A stretch of 64,000 nucleotides of DNA from the NCBI RefSeq assembly GCF_002007645.1, contig NZ_CP019791.1, positions 1,488,001 through 1,552,000 of the forward strand, given 5' to 3'. This document shows positions 16,432 through 23,278 of this stretch, one piece after another (within the stretch, counting starts at the first letter, position 1; the number at the start of each line of letters is the position of its first letter). A model generated the notes under the pieces. The model worked only from the letters and a program-made list of their open reading frames with translations, was not told where the DNA came from and did not search any database. The position numbers and the translations under genes were made by a program. The stretch is from Anaerohalosphaera lusitana (GTDB lineage: Bacteria; Planctomycetota; Phycisphaerae; Sedimentisphaerales; Anaerohalosphaeraceae).

Positions 16432-17586
16432 ATGTCTGTCAGAAAGAGTCTGATGATAATCGGTATTGCGGGTTTTTGTGCGGTTCTGCTGTTTTCGGCT
16501 GGGTGTTTCAAGGCCAAGGGCGGGTTCGGCAGGTACAGCGAGGAAGAGATGCAGGAAATCGATCTTGCGCAGCGGGACAATCTGCCTGTGCCAACGGGCG
16601 GGCTGGTGCTGTCGGTGCGGGGTGAGGCGATCTCGGTAGACGAGGTGATCGAGCCGTTACAGAGCGGGTTCGAGAAGATCGCGGGGACGAATTTTCAGAC
16701 GTTCGTGGAGCAGTCTCGGCCGGCGGTTAGTCGGGTGGTGATGAACAAGGTGACGGATATTCTGCTGTATAACCAGGCGCAGCGGAAGGCCGGCGACAAT
16801 GCTCAGATGGAGGATAAGCTGGAGCAGGCGGTGGAGAGTGAGGTTGACAGGTTCATCGTCGAATGGGGCGGGGATTATGCGAAGGCGCAGGCGGCGATAG
16901 AAGAGATGGGGATGGACTGGAAGAGTTTTAGGGAGTATCAGAAGCGGATGCTACTGACGCAGTCGTATCTTGGTGAGAAGCTCAAGAGTGAGACGGAGGT
17001 GGTTTCGCGGCGGAGGATGAAGAAGTTTTATGATGAGAACCAGGAACTGTTCGAGCAGAAGGGCGTGCTGGATTTCAAGCTGATCGATATTCGGCCGGAG
17101 AAGCTTGCGGATGAGCAGGTCGAGGAGGGGCAGGACAGGAAGGATGCGGCGATCCAGTTGGCGGGCAGCCTGTATGCGAGGGCGAAGGCTGGGGACGATT
17201 TTGGTGAGCTCGCGGAGGAGTATTCGCACGGGCACATGGCGATCAGCGGGGGTGACTGGGACGCGGTTACGCCGGGTTCGCTGGCGGCGCCTTATGATGC
17301 GATCGAGGAGGCTGCGAAGGATATGGAGGCGGGCGAGCTGAGCGGGCCTATCGTTGCGGACGGGCACGTGTTCGTGATGCAGTTGGAAGAGTATCGGGCT
17401 GGCGGGGTTGTGAGCTTTGCGGAAGCGCAGGACAAGATCGAGTATCAGTTGAAGACGCAGCGGAGACGCGAGCAGTTTAACGAGATAATCGCGGAGCTTA
17501 TGGAGCAGGCGAACGTGCAGGGCATGGACCGGTTCGTGGAGTACTGCCTGGTCGAGGCGTATAATCGTTATGCGGTTCGGGGCTGA
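16432..17586 (+). CDS. Parvulin-type peptidyl-prolyl isomerase lipoprotein
   Basis: 384 residues from ATG 16432, GGAG six bases upstream. Residues 1-25 are a lipoprotein signal with lipobox FSAGC. The middle is a SurA/PrsA-like helical chaperone region. Residues about 220-340 form a PpiC rotamase domain (DFGELAEEYSHG, SGGDWDAVTPGSL, GPIVADGHVFVMQLEEY). It probably folds exported proteins at the membrane. It heads a tight operon with acpS (12-bp gap) and mnmG (ATGA overlap), an arrangement with no obvious functional logic beyond shared expression. PrsA-like foldase is the best label; SurA-like is the alternative. Confidence 0.88.
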   Translation: MSVRKSLMIIGIAGFCAVLLFSAGCFKAKGGFGRYSEEEMQEIDLAQRDNLPVPTGGLVLSVRGEAISVDEVIEPLQSGFEKIAGTNFQTFVEQSRPAVSRVVMNKVTDILLYNQAQRKAGDNAQMEDKLEQAVESEVDRFIVEWGGDYAKAQAAIEEMGMDWKSFREYQKRMLLTQSYLGEKLKSETEVVSRRRMKKFYDENQELFEQKGVLDFKLIDIRPEKLADEQVEEGQDRKDAAIQLAGSLYARAKAGDDFGELAEEYSHGHMAISGGDWDAVTPGSLAAPYDAIEEAAKDMEAGELSGPIVADGHVFVMQLEEYRAGGVVSFAEAQDKIEYQLKTQRRREQFNEIIAELMEQANVQGMDRFVEYCLVEAYNRYAVRG

Positions 17587-17598
17587 TCGCGGGTTGGC

Positions 17599-17988
17599 AT
17601 GAAGATAGTTGCGCACGGGATAGATCTGGTTGAGCTTGGCAGGATCGCGGAGGTGCTGGAACGGCACGGAGAGCGGTTTCTGGACAGGGTGTTTACGCAG
17701 CGCGAGCAGGCAGATGCGGCGGGGGTTAAGCGGCGCGTCGAAAAGCTGGCGGGGCGGTTCGCTGCTAAGGAGGCTGTGCTGAAGCTGATCGGGACCGGCT
17801 GGCGGGGTAAGATCGCGTGGACGGATATCGAGGTGGTCAACGGCGAGATGGGTGAGCCGGTAGTTAACGTGAGCGGTGAGGTCAAGCGGATCGCGGATGA
17901 GATGGGGGTGGAGCAGATGACGCTGAGCATTACGCATACGGCGGAGCTGGCGATGGCGTCGGTGGTTGCGCTGCGGGGTGTTGAATGA
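17599..17988 (+). CDS. acpS: Holo-[acyl-carrier-protein] synthase
   Basis: 129 residues. Transfers 4'-phosphopantetheine from CoA to acyl carrier protein. Family signatures: GIDLVELGRI with the metal-binding Asp near residue 9, FAAKEAVLKLIGTG with the second acidic ligand near residue 57, and TLSITHTAELAMASVVA at the end. The start ATG 17599 lies 12 bp after the parvulin gene stop; a GGTTGGC precedes it. The stop overlaps the mnmG ATG by four bases. Confidence 0.96.
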   Translation: MKIVAHGIDLVELGRIAEVLERHGERFLDRVFTQREQADAAGVKRRVEKLAGRFAAKEAVLKLIGTGWRGKIAWTDIEVVNGEMGEPVVNVSGEVKRIADEMGVEQMTLSITHTAELAMASVVALRGVE

Positions 17989-19808
17989 GCGGGGGAAGGT
18001 TCGAGTGTATTATAGTCGGCGGCGGTCATGCGGGGGCCGAGGCTGCGCATGCGGCGGGGCGGATGGGGGCGGATACGCTTTTGATCACGCACAGCCGGGA
18101 GACTATCGCGAAGATGAGCTGCAACCCGGCGATAGGTGGGATCGCGAAGGGGCAGATCGCGCGGGAGGTGGATGCGCTTGGCGGGCTGATGGGGCAGGCG
18201 ATAGACGCGACGGGGATACAGTTTCGGATGCTGAACAGGTCGAAGGGGCCGGCGGTGCGGAGTCCGAGGGCGCAGGCGGATAAGGACAAGTATAAGGATT
18301 ATGTGCGGGGGAGGCTCGAGGCGACGGAGGGGTTGACGATCGTCGAGGGTGAGGTGGATGAGGTGCTGGTGGAGGATGGTTGGACTCGGGGGGTGCGGTG
18401 TGCGGACGGTGTGGAATATTACGCGGATGCGGTGGTTATCACGGCGGGGACGTTTCTGCGGGGTGTGATGCATATGGGTGAGGAGCAGTGGGCGGGGGGC
18501 AGGATCGGTGAGAAGGCGAGTAATGCGCTGAGTGATTGTCTGCGGGGGCTGGGATTTGAGCTGGGGCGGTTGAAGACGGGGACGCCTGTGCGGATCGCGG
18601 GGGATACGATAGATTATGACAAGTGCGAGCGGCAGCCGGGGGATGATGAGATCGTGCCGTTCTCGTTCATGACGGAGGGGATCGAGCGGGAGCAGGTGCC
18701 TTGCTGGATAACGTGGACGAATGAGCGGATACACGATCTGCTGCGGGCGAATCTGCATCGGGCGCCGATGTATACTGGGCAGATATCGTCGGAGGGGCCG
18801 AGGTATTGTCCGAGCATCGAGACGAAGATCGAGCGGTTTGCGGATAAGAAGCGGCACCAGGTTTTTCTGGAGCCCGAGGACGAGGCGGGGAAGACGGTTT
18901 ACTGCAACGGGATAAGTACGTCGGTGCCGAAGGATGTGCAGGAAGAGATGATGCGGATGCTGCCGGGGACGGAGCGGGCGAGGATCACGACGTATGCGTA
19001 TGCGATAGAGTATGATTATTCGCCGGCGAGGCAGTTGCGGGAGAGCCTGGAGACGCGTGCGGTGGAGGGGCTGTTCTTTGCGGGGCAGATAAACGGCACG
19101 AGCGGGTATGAGGAGGCAGCGGGGCAGGGGCTTGTGGCGGGTGTGAACGCGGTGCGGAAGGTGCGGGGTGAGGAGCCGATGGTGCTTGGGCGGGATCAGG
19201 CGTATGTCGGGGTGCTGATAGACGATCTGTTGACGAAGGAGATCACGGAGCCTTACCGGATGTTTACGTCGCGGGCGGAGTATCGGTTGACGCTGCGGGC
19301 GGACAATGCAGACAGGAGGCTGACGCCGATCGGACGTGAGATGGGAGTTGTTTGTGACGAGCGGTGGGCGCGGTATGGGCGGAAGGTGGAGGAGCTGGCG
19401 AGGTTGAGGGAGTATCTGAAGAAGACGAAGCGGGAGGGGAAGGCGCTGTGGCATCTGCTGAAGGGTGCGGATGCGGGTCTGGGTGATGAGCTTGGTGAGC
19501 ATGAGGATGTGATCGCGATGGGGGTGGGGGCGGATACGGTAGCGGCGGCTGTTGTGGATGCGAAGTATGAGGGGTATCTGGTCAAGCAGGCGAAGCAGAT
19601 CGAGAGCTTTCGGAAGCTGGAGAACGTGCGGCTGCCGGCGGATCTGGATTTTGCGGGGGTGACGCATCTGCGGAACGAGGCGAAGGGGAAGCTGGCGGCG
19701 TTTCGGCCTGCGACGCTTGGGCAGGCGAGCAGGATAGGGGGGATAACGCCTGCGGATATAACTGTGCTGCAGATCGAGCTGAAGAGGCGGCTGGGGGGTT
19801 CTGGTTAG
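17985..19808 (+). CDS. mnmG: tRNA uridine-5-carboxymethylaminomethyl modification enzyme MnmG
   Basis: 607 residues, close to the usual 620-630. With MnmE it makes cmnm5U34 on tRNAs reading NNA/NNG codons. FAD-binding GGGHAGAEAA at residues 12-21; SCNPAIGGIAKGQ; GLFFAGQINGTSGYEEAAGQG; PYRMFTSRAEYRL, all family hallmarks. The C-terminal MnmE/tRNA-binding helical domain is present (PADLDFAGVTHLRNEAK). The start ATG overlaps the acpS stop (ATGA), so translational coupling is likely. mnmE is not in the window. Confidence 0.97.
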   Translation: MSGGRFECIIVGGGHAGAEAAHAAGRMGADTLLITHSRETIAKMSCNPAIGGIAKGQIAREVDALGGLMGQAIDATGIQFRMLNRSKGPAVRSPRAQADKDKYKDYVRGRLEATEGLTIVEGEVDEVLVEDGWTRGVRCADGVEYYADAVVITAGTFLRGVMHMGEEQWAGGRIGEKASNALSDCLRGLGFELGRLKTGTPVRIAGDTIDYDKCERQPGDDEIVPFSFMTEGIEREQVPCWITWTNERIHDLLRANLHRAPMYTGQISSEGPRYCPSIETKIERFADKKRHQVFLEPEDEAGKTVYCNGISTSVPKDVQEEMMRMLPGTERARITTYAYAIEYDYSPARQLRESLETRAVEGLFFAGQINGTSGYEEAAGQGLVAGVNAVRKVRGEEPMVLGRDQAYVGVLIDDLLTKEITEPYRMFTSRAEYRLTLRADNADRRLTPIGREMGVVCDERWARYGRKVEELARLREYLKKTKREGKALWHLLKGADAGLGDELGEHEDVIAMGVGADTVAAAVVDAKYEGYLVKQAKQIESFRKLENVRLPADLDFAGVTHLRNEAKGKLAAFRPATLGQASRIGGITPADITVLQIELKRRLGGSG

Positions 19809-20048
19809 GCTGCGGCGAGCAAATTTTATGTTCGCTGTTTCGCGTCCGGTTTCAGGGCGGATTTTTTTGAGTGGAGAGGTTGGCTGTGTAGGGTTAATTG
19901 CCCATTTGAGGCTGTAGTACTGCGGATCGGGTTGCAAAGTACGAAAGCGAGACGTTGATAAGTAGGTATGGTTACGGAAATCGACTTTTTGCGAACAAAT
20001 AGAAATGTTTTGCGTAAAACGAAATGAAACGGACATTGGATTTTGGAC

Positions 20049-20077
20049 TTGAAAAAGTTGTGAAGAACAGGTAGAAT
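20049..20077 (+). promoter_or_regulatory. Promoter of the first pseudopilin gene
   Basis: TTGAAA 20049-20054, 17-bp spacer, TAGAAT 20072-20077, about 110 bp before the ATG. The same architecture recurs before the paralogue at 21073. The rest of the gap 19809-20048 shows no gene. Confidence 0.6.
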
Positions 20078-20189
20078 TGTCCATAGGAAGTGTGAATGTT
20101 ATCACGTAAGAGCACGATAATCTTCCTTTTTGGCATTATGGGGCTATGCTGAAAAGGGTGTAATGAAAGCCCCGAGTGGAGAGTGTCAA

Positions 20190-20990
20190 ATGCGTAAAGT
20201 AGAGCGGAAGGGGTTTACCCTCATAGAACTGCTGGTAGTGATCTCGATCATCGCGTTGCTTCTGGCGATCATGATGCCGGCGTTGGGGATGGTTAAGGAG
20301 AAGGCTAAGTTCGTCGTTTGCAGGACTAATTTGAAGTCCATTATTTTGGGCTCAAAGTTGTATGCAAATGATAATGCCAGCAAGATGCCATCCTATAACT
20401 ACAACGGGCTTTGGATTAACGATATTAGTGAATACATGGAAGATGTTGATGAAGCACGCTACTGTGCCTCAACAAAAGTAAAGGAAGAAAGAGCCGAGGA
20501 TGTGGCGGATCAGTCGTATGATTTCGGTGACGCACGAACTGCCTGGATGTGGAACTGGGGTACAAATGAGCCCGAATATGGCAGTTACAGCATCAACGCG
20601 TGGTTTTACGATTATAACGAAGCCCAAGTAGAAGGTTTTACCCCCGAGCAGAGAGCCGCGTTGTGGAAAAACCTTGGCAATGTAAGACAAGCCTCTAATG
20701 TGCCTCTGTTTGCTGATTCCAAATGGCTTGACGGAAGGCCGATGGATACAGACTATATTCCGGAGGACTACGACCTTGGCGGAAGGTCCACTACAGCAGG
20801 CGGTAGTATGTGCCGCTACATAATGGACCGGCACGGAAAGCAGACGGGTGTTGCTTTTGTTGATGGCCACGTAGATGCTGTTGCGCTTAGTGATATGTGG
20901 ACGTTAAAGTGGAATCGCACCTGGCGAGCAAAGCAGGATGTGAAACGTGGCGAAAACTGGGATGGTACTCCGATATATCGCAAACGATAA
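20190..20990 (+). CDS. DUF1559-type pseudopilin-like protein, paralogue 1
   Basis: 266 residues from ATG 20190 with GGAGAG nine bases upstream, the same context as the paralogue. In-frame starts at 20130 and 20163 are less likely. A class III prepilin signal ([16 protein letters not shown]) with Gly at -1 and Glu at +5, then a hydrophobic helix ending [13 protein letters not shown] globular domain follows (NLKSIILGSKLYAND...). The planctomycete H-x9-DG end is seen as RHGKQTGVAFVDGHVDAV. These proteins resemble major pseudopilins and are massively expanded in planctomycetes; their role is largely unknown. Cleavage needs a prepilin peptidase not encoded here. About 50% identical by eye to the next gene. 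Confidence 0.9.
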   Translation: MRKVERKGFTLIELLVVISIIALLLAIMMPALGMVKEKAKFVVCRTNLKSIILGSKLYANDNASKMPSYNYNGLWINDISEYMEDVDEARYCASTKVKEERAEDVADQSYDFGDARTAWMWNWGTNEPEYGSYSINAWFYDYNEAQVEGFTPEQRAALWKNLGNVRQASNVPLFADSKWLDGRPMDTDYIPEDYDLGGRSTTAGGSMCRYIMDRHGKQTGVAFVDGHVDAVALSDMWTLKWNRTWRAKQDVKRGENWDGTPIYRKR

Positions 20991-21017
20991 ATAGTTGTAT
21001 CTTAAGTAAAGAATTGT

Positions 21018-21052
21018 AAGGCTGTCGGCTTTTGTGTCGGCAGCCTTTTTTT
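21018..21052 (+). terminator. Rho-independent terminator
   Basis: AAGGCTG (21018-21024) pairs with CAGCCTT (21041-21047), followed by a seven-T run. It ends the first pseudopilin transcript. Confidence 0.85.
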
Positions 21053-21072
21053 ATGCAATCATGTGAAAATAG

Positions 21073-21101
21073 TTGAAATGTCGCGGTTAAGGCGGTAAAA
21101 T
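21073..21101 (+). promoter_or_regulatory. Promoter of the second pseudopilin gene
   Basis: TTGAAA 21073-21078, 17-bp spacer, TAAAAT 21096-21101, about 110 bp before the ATG at 21213. It follows directly after the previous terminator, so the two paralogues are separate transcription units. Confidence 0.6.
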
Positions 21102-21212
21102 TTAGATGAAGAGTCTAATTGAGTGGAAGAGAAATGGGGGATATTGCCCTTTTCGCACGAGCGGGGCTGGGCGCGATCAGGGCTGAGGGACCAGTCCCAA
21201 GGAGAGTGTGCA

Positions 21213-22019
21213 ATGGAGAAGCGACGGGTAAGAGGTTTTACGCTGATCGAACTGCTTGTTGTTATTGCGATCATTGCTCTTTTGCTGGCGATAATGATGC
21301 CGGCGCTGGGGATGGTCAAGGAGAAGGCTCGCGGCGTTGTTTGTCGAACGAATTTGAAAACCATGGGTTTGGCCGGCAAATTGTATGCCGAGGAAGAGGG
21401 GGGGCGGTTGCCCGAGCTTAATTTCGTGGAAGGCCTGTGGATCGACAAACTGACAGTTTATATGGCCGAGGTGGATGAGGCACGTTACTGCCCTATGGCG
21501 AAGAAGAATATCGGCGAGGAAAGAGGACTTTATCAATTTGGAAGCGCTTTTGAGAGCTGGATGTGGAACTACGATGACGATGAGATTCAAGAGTATGGCA
21601 GTTATTGCCCCAATGGCTGGTTTACAGATTGGGCAGCGAACAGCAGTCCTCCTTATAATACGCCTGCTGAAAACTATTTCAAGCATATAAACACTGTACG
21701 GCAGGCATCCAATGTGCCAATTTTTGCAGATGCCAGGTGGTGTGATGGATGGGTGTACGAGGATGCTTACGTTCCCGAGGATTACGACTTGGAGACGGGA
21801 GAATCCGACGCTGGGTATGCTACAACTGCCGGGGGTGCGATGGTAAGGTATATTTCTAACCGGCACGGCAAGAGAACCAATGTGGTATTTGCAGACGGTC
21901 ATGCTGAGGCAGTGGATCTGAGTGAGATGTGGTCGTTGAAGTGGCACATGAACTGGAAGCCTAAGCATGATGTGAAACGCGGCCCTGACCATGATGGTAC
22001 ACCGATCTATCGAGATTAG
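21213..22019 (+). CDS. DUF1559-type pseudopilin-like protein, paralogue 2
   Basis: 268 residues from ATG 21213, RBS GGAGAG at 21201-21206. Prepilin signal [17 protein letters not shown], then the helix with the same [12 protein letters not shown] as paralogue 1. Shared blocks include VDEARYC, QASNVP(I/L)FAD, VPEDYDL, TTAGG(A/S)M and the H-x9-DG end ([18 protein letters not shown]), followed by DVKRG...DGTPIYR. The duplication includes promoter and RBS. Likely a surface or periplasmic fibre component, or a T2SS accessory. The T2SS operon 24 kb downstream carries its own true GspG-K set. Confidence 0.9.
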   Translation: MEKRRVRGFTLIELLVVIAIIALLLAIMMPALGMVKEKARGVVCRTNLKTMGLAGKLYAEEEGGRLPELNFVEGLWIDKLTVYMAEVDEARYCPMAKKNIGEERGLYQFGSAFESWMWNYDDDEIQEYGSYCPNGWFTDWAANSSPPYNTPAENYFKHINTVRQASNVPIFADARWCDGWVYEDAYVPEDYDLETGESDAGYATTAGGAMVRYISNRHGKRTNVVFADGHAEAVDLSEMWSLKWHMNWKPKHDVKRGPDHDGTPIYRD

Positions 22020-22054
22020 TAGTTGAGAGCAAAACAGATTTGAACAGTATACAT

Positions 22055-22085
22055 AGGTCGCTGGTGGGGACTGGCGGCCTTTTTT
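22055..22085 (+). terminator. Rho-independent terminator after pseudopilin 2
   Basis: AGGTCGC (22055-22061) pairs with GCGGCCT (22074-22080, one G-T pair), followed by a T-run. It lies just before the convergent AraC gene end. Confidence 0.7.
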
Positions 22086-22098
22086 GTGCGCGGGGGTT

Positions 22099-22953
22099 TT
22101 ATAGGAGGGCGGTCATGCCCATTTCTTTGAATTGTGAGGGGGTTACGTGGAGGAGGGACTTGAATGCTCTGGTGAAGTGGGTTGGGCGGTCGTAGCCGAG
22201 TCGGGCGGCGATCTGTTTGTTGGAGAGGGTGGTTTCGCGGAGGAGTTTGCAGGCGAGGATCATTTTCTGGCGGAGGATGTATTCCTGGAGCGTCATGCCG
22301 ATGTGTTCCTTGAAGACGCGGGAGAGGTGTTCGCGGGAGACGGTGAGCTGGTGTGCAATTTCGGAGATGCGGACGGGGCCGGTGATGTTGTCGGTGATCA
22401 TCTGCTGTGTTCTGCGGACGAGTATGCTTCGGGCGTCGTCGGGGTGCTGTGACCAGCAGCTTGCTGTGAGGGCGGAGATAACCTCGGTGACGAGTTTTAG
22501 GGCGTCGAAGGGGGTGAGGTCGCAGGTGAGGCCGTTGTAGTTTTTGTACTTGAGAAGTTTCCGGATTATTGTGGTGTCGGGGGGTAGGTTGTATATGTTG
22601 CCGTTGCGGGCGATGAGTTCGCGGACCATTTTTGTTGCGGTGTCGCCTATGAAGCCCATCCAGAAGAATTCCCAGGGTTCGGCTGCATTTTCGGGGTAGT
22701 AGTATTCGAATTCGGGTGCGCGGACGTCGCAGAGGAAGCAGGTGCCGGGTGTGAGGCTGTAGGTGCCTGAGCTGTCGCGGAGTTCGCCGCGTCCTGAGAG
22801 GGTGTATTTGATGAAGCAGTGTTTTTCGCCCTGTCTGAAGGGGCCCTCGTTGTAGTAGGATGGGGAGCTGTGTACCTCTCTTTCGATGCAGAGCGGGCGG
22901 GGGAAGGAGGCGAGGGGTTGTATGACCTGAAATTTTACGTTCCAGATATTCAT
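22099..22953 (-). CDS. AraC-family transcriptional regulator
   Basis: 284 residues, ATG 22953; no clear RBS. The N-terminal half (about 1-165) is a cupin-like sensing domain of the AraC_binding type (KYTLSGRGELRDSSGTYSLT, PGTCFLCDVRAPEFEYYYP, WEFFWMGFIG). The C-terminal half holds two helix-turn-helix units (RISEIAHQLTVSREHLSRVFK and LSNKQIAARLGYDRPTHFTRAF). It is transcribed divergently from the GH101 gene across a 320-bp gap, and is therefore the best candidate for a glycan-responsive activator of the locus to its right. The ligand is not inferable from sequence; a galacto-N-biose-like sugar would fit the context. Confidence 0.92.
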   Translation of the reverse strand: MNIWNVKFQVIQPLASFPRPLCIEREVHSSPSYYNEGPFRQGEKHCFIKYTLSGRGELRDSSGTYSLTPGTCFLCDVRAPEFEYYYPENAAEPWEFFWMGFIGDTATKMVRELIARNGNIYNLPPDTTIIRKLLKYKNYNGLTCDLTPFDALKLVTEVISALTASCWSQHPDDARSILVRRTQQMITDNITGPVRISEIAHQLTVSREHLSRVFKEHIGMTLQEYILRQKMILACKLLRETTLSNKQIAARLGYDRPTHFTRAFKSLLHVTPSQFKEMGMTALL

Positions 22954-23001
22954 GGGGTCACATTATGGTCATCAATATCACTAATCGGCCGATTTTTGGG
23001 C

Positions 23002-23030
23002 TTTATTCTTGCTCTGCGATTCGCTATTAT
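23002..23030 (+). promoter_or_regulatory. Putative promoter in the araC-GH101 divergent region
   Basis: TTTATT 23002-23007, 17-bp spacer, TATTAT 23025-23030. The weak -35 would suit an activator-dependent promoter. No clear AraC half-site repeat could be picked by eye in 22954-23200. Confidence 0.35.
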
Positions 23031-23200
23031 ACTTGGGACGGGTTGTGTGAGTCAATCACATTTTGATGATATAGATGGTTTACAGCCGGTCAAAAGGCCG
23101 GAAACAGGGTTTTTCGGGCTTCAGCTTGTGTGGTGGTCAATGCATCCGGGTGTTTTGGCGGGTGCTAAGATTTCTGCCGCTATGATAAGTTAGGGAGAGA

Positions 23201-23278
23201 ATGCACATCTTTGAGGTTGGCGACGGGCTGATCAGGGTTTTACTGTCATTAGATTTTTTATATGGAGATACGGTATGA
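23201..23278 (+). CDS. Possible 25-codon leader ORF coupled to the GH101 gene
   Basis: ATG 23201 follows GGGAGAG (23193-23199), a strong though close RBS. The frame reads MHIFEVGDGLIRVLLSLDFL plus five residues and stops with TGA at 23276-23278, overlapping the GH101 ATG as ATGA. The GH101 RBS (GGAG at 23264-23267) lies inside this frame. A leader peptide controlling translation of GH101 is possible. Chance is the alternative, given the short length. Confidence 0.35.
   Translation: MHIFEVGDGLIRVLLSLDFLYGDTV

Noticed and set aside
17568-20105. 845-codon frame antisense to acpS and mnmG
   Set aside because: Same skew artefact; the + strand genes are unambiguous.
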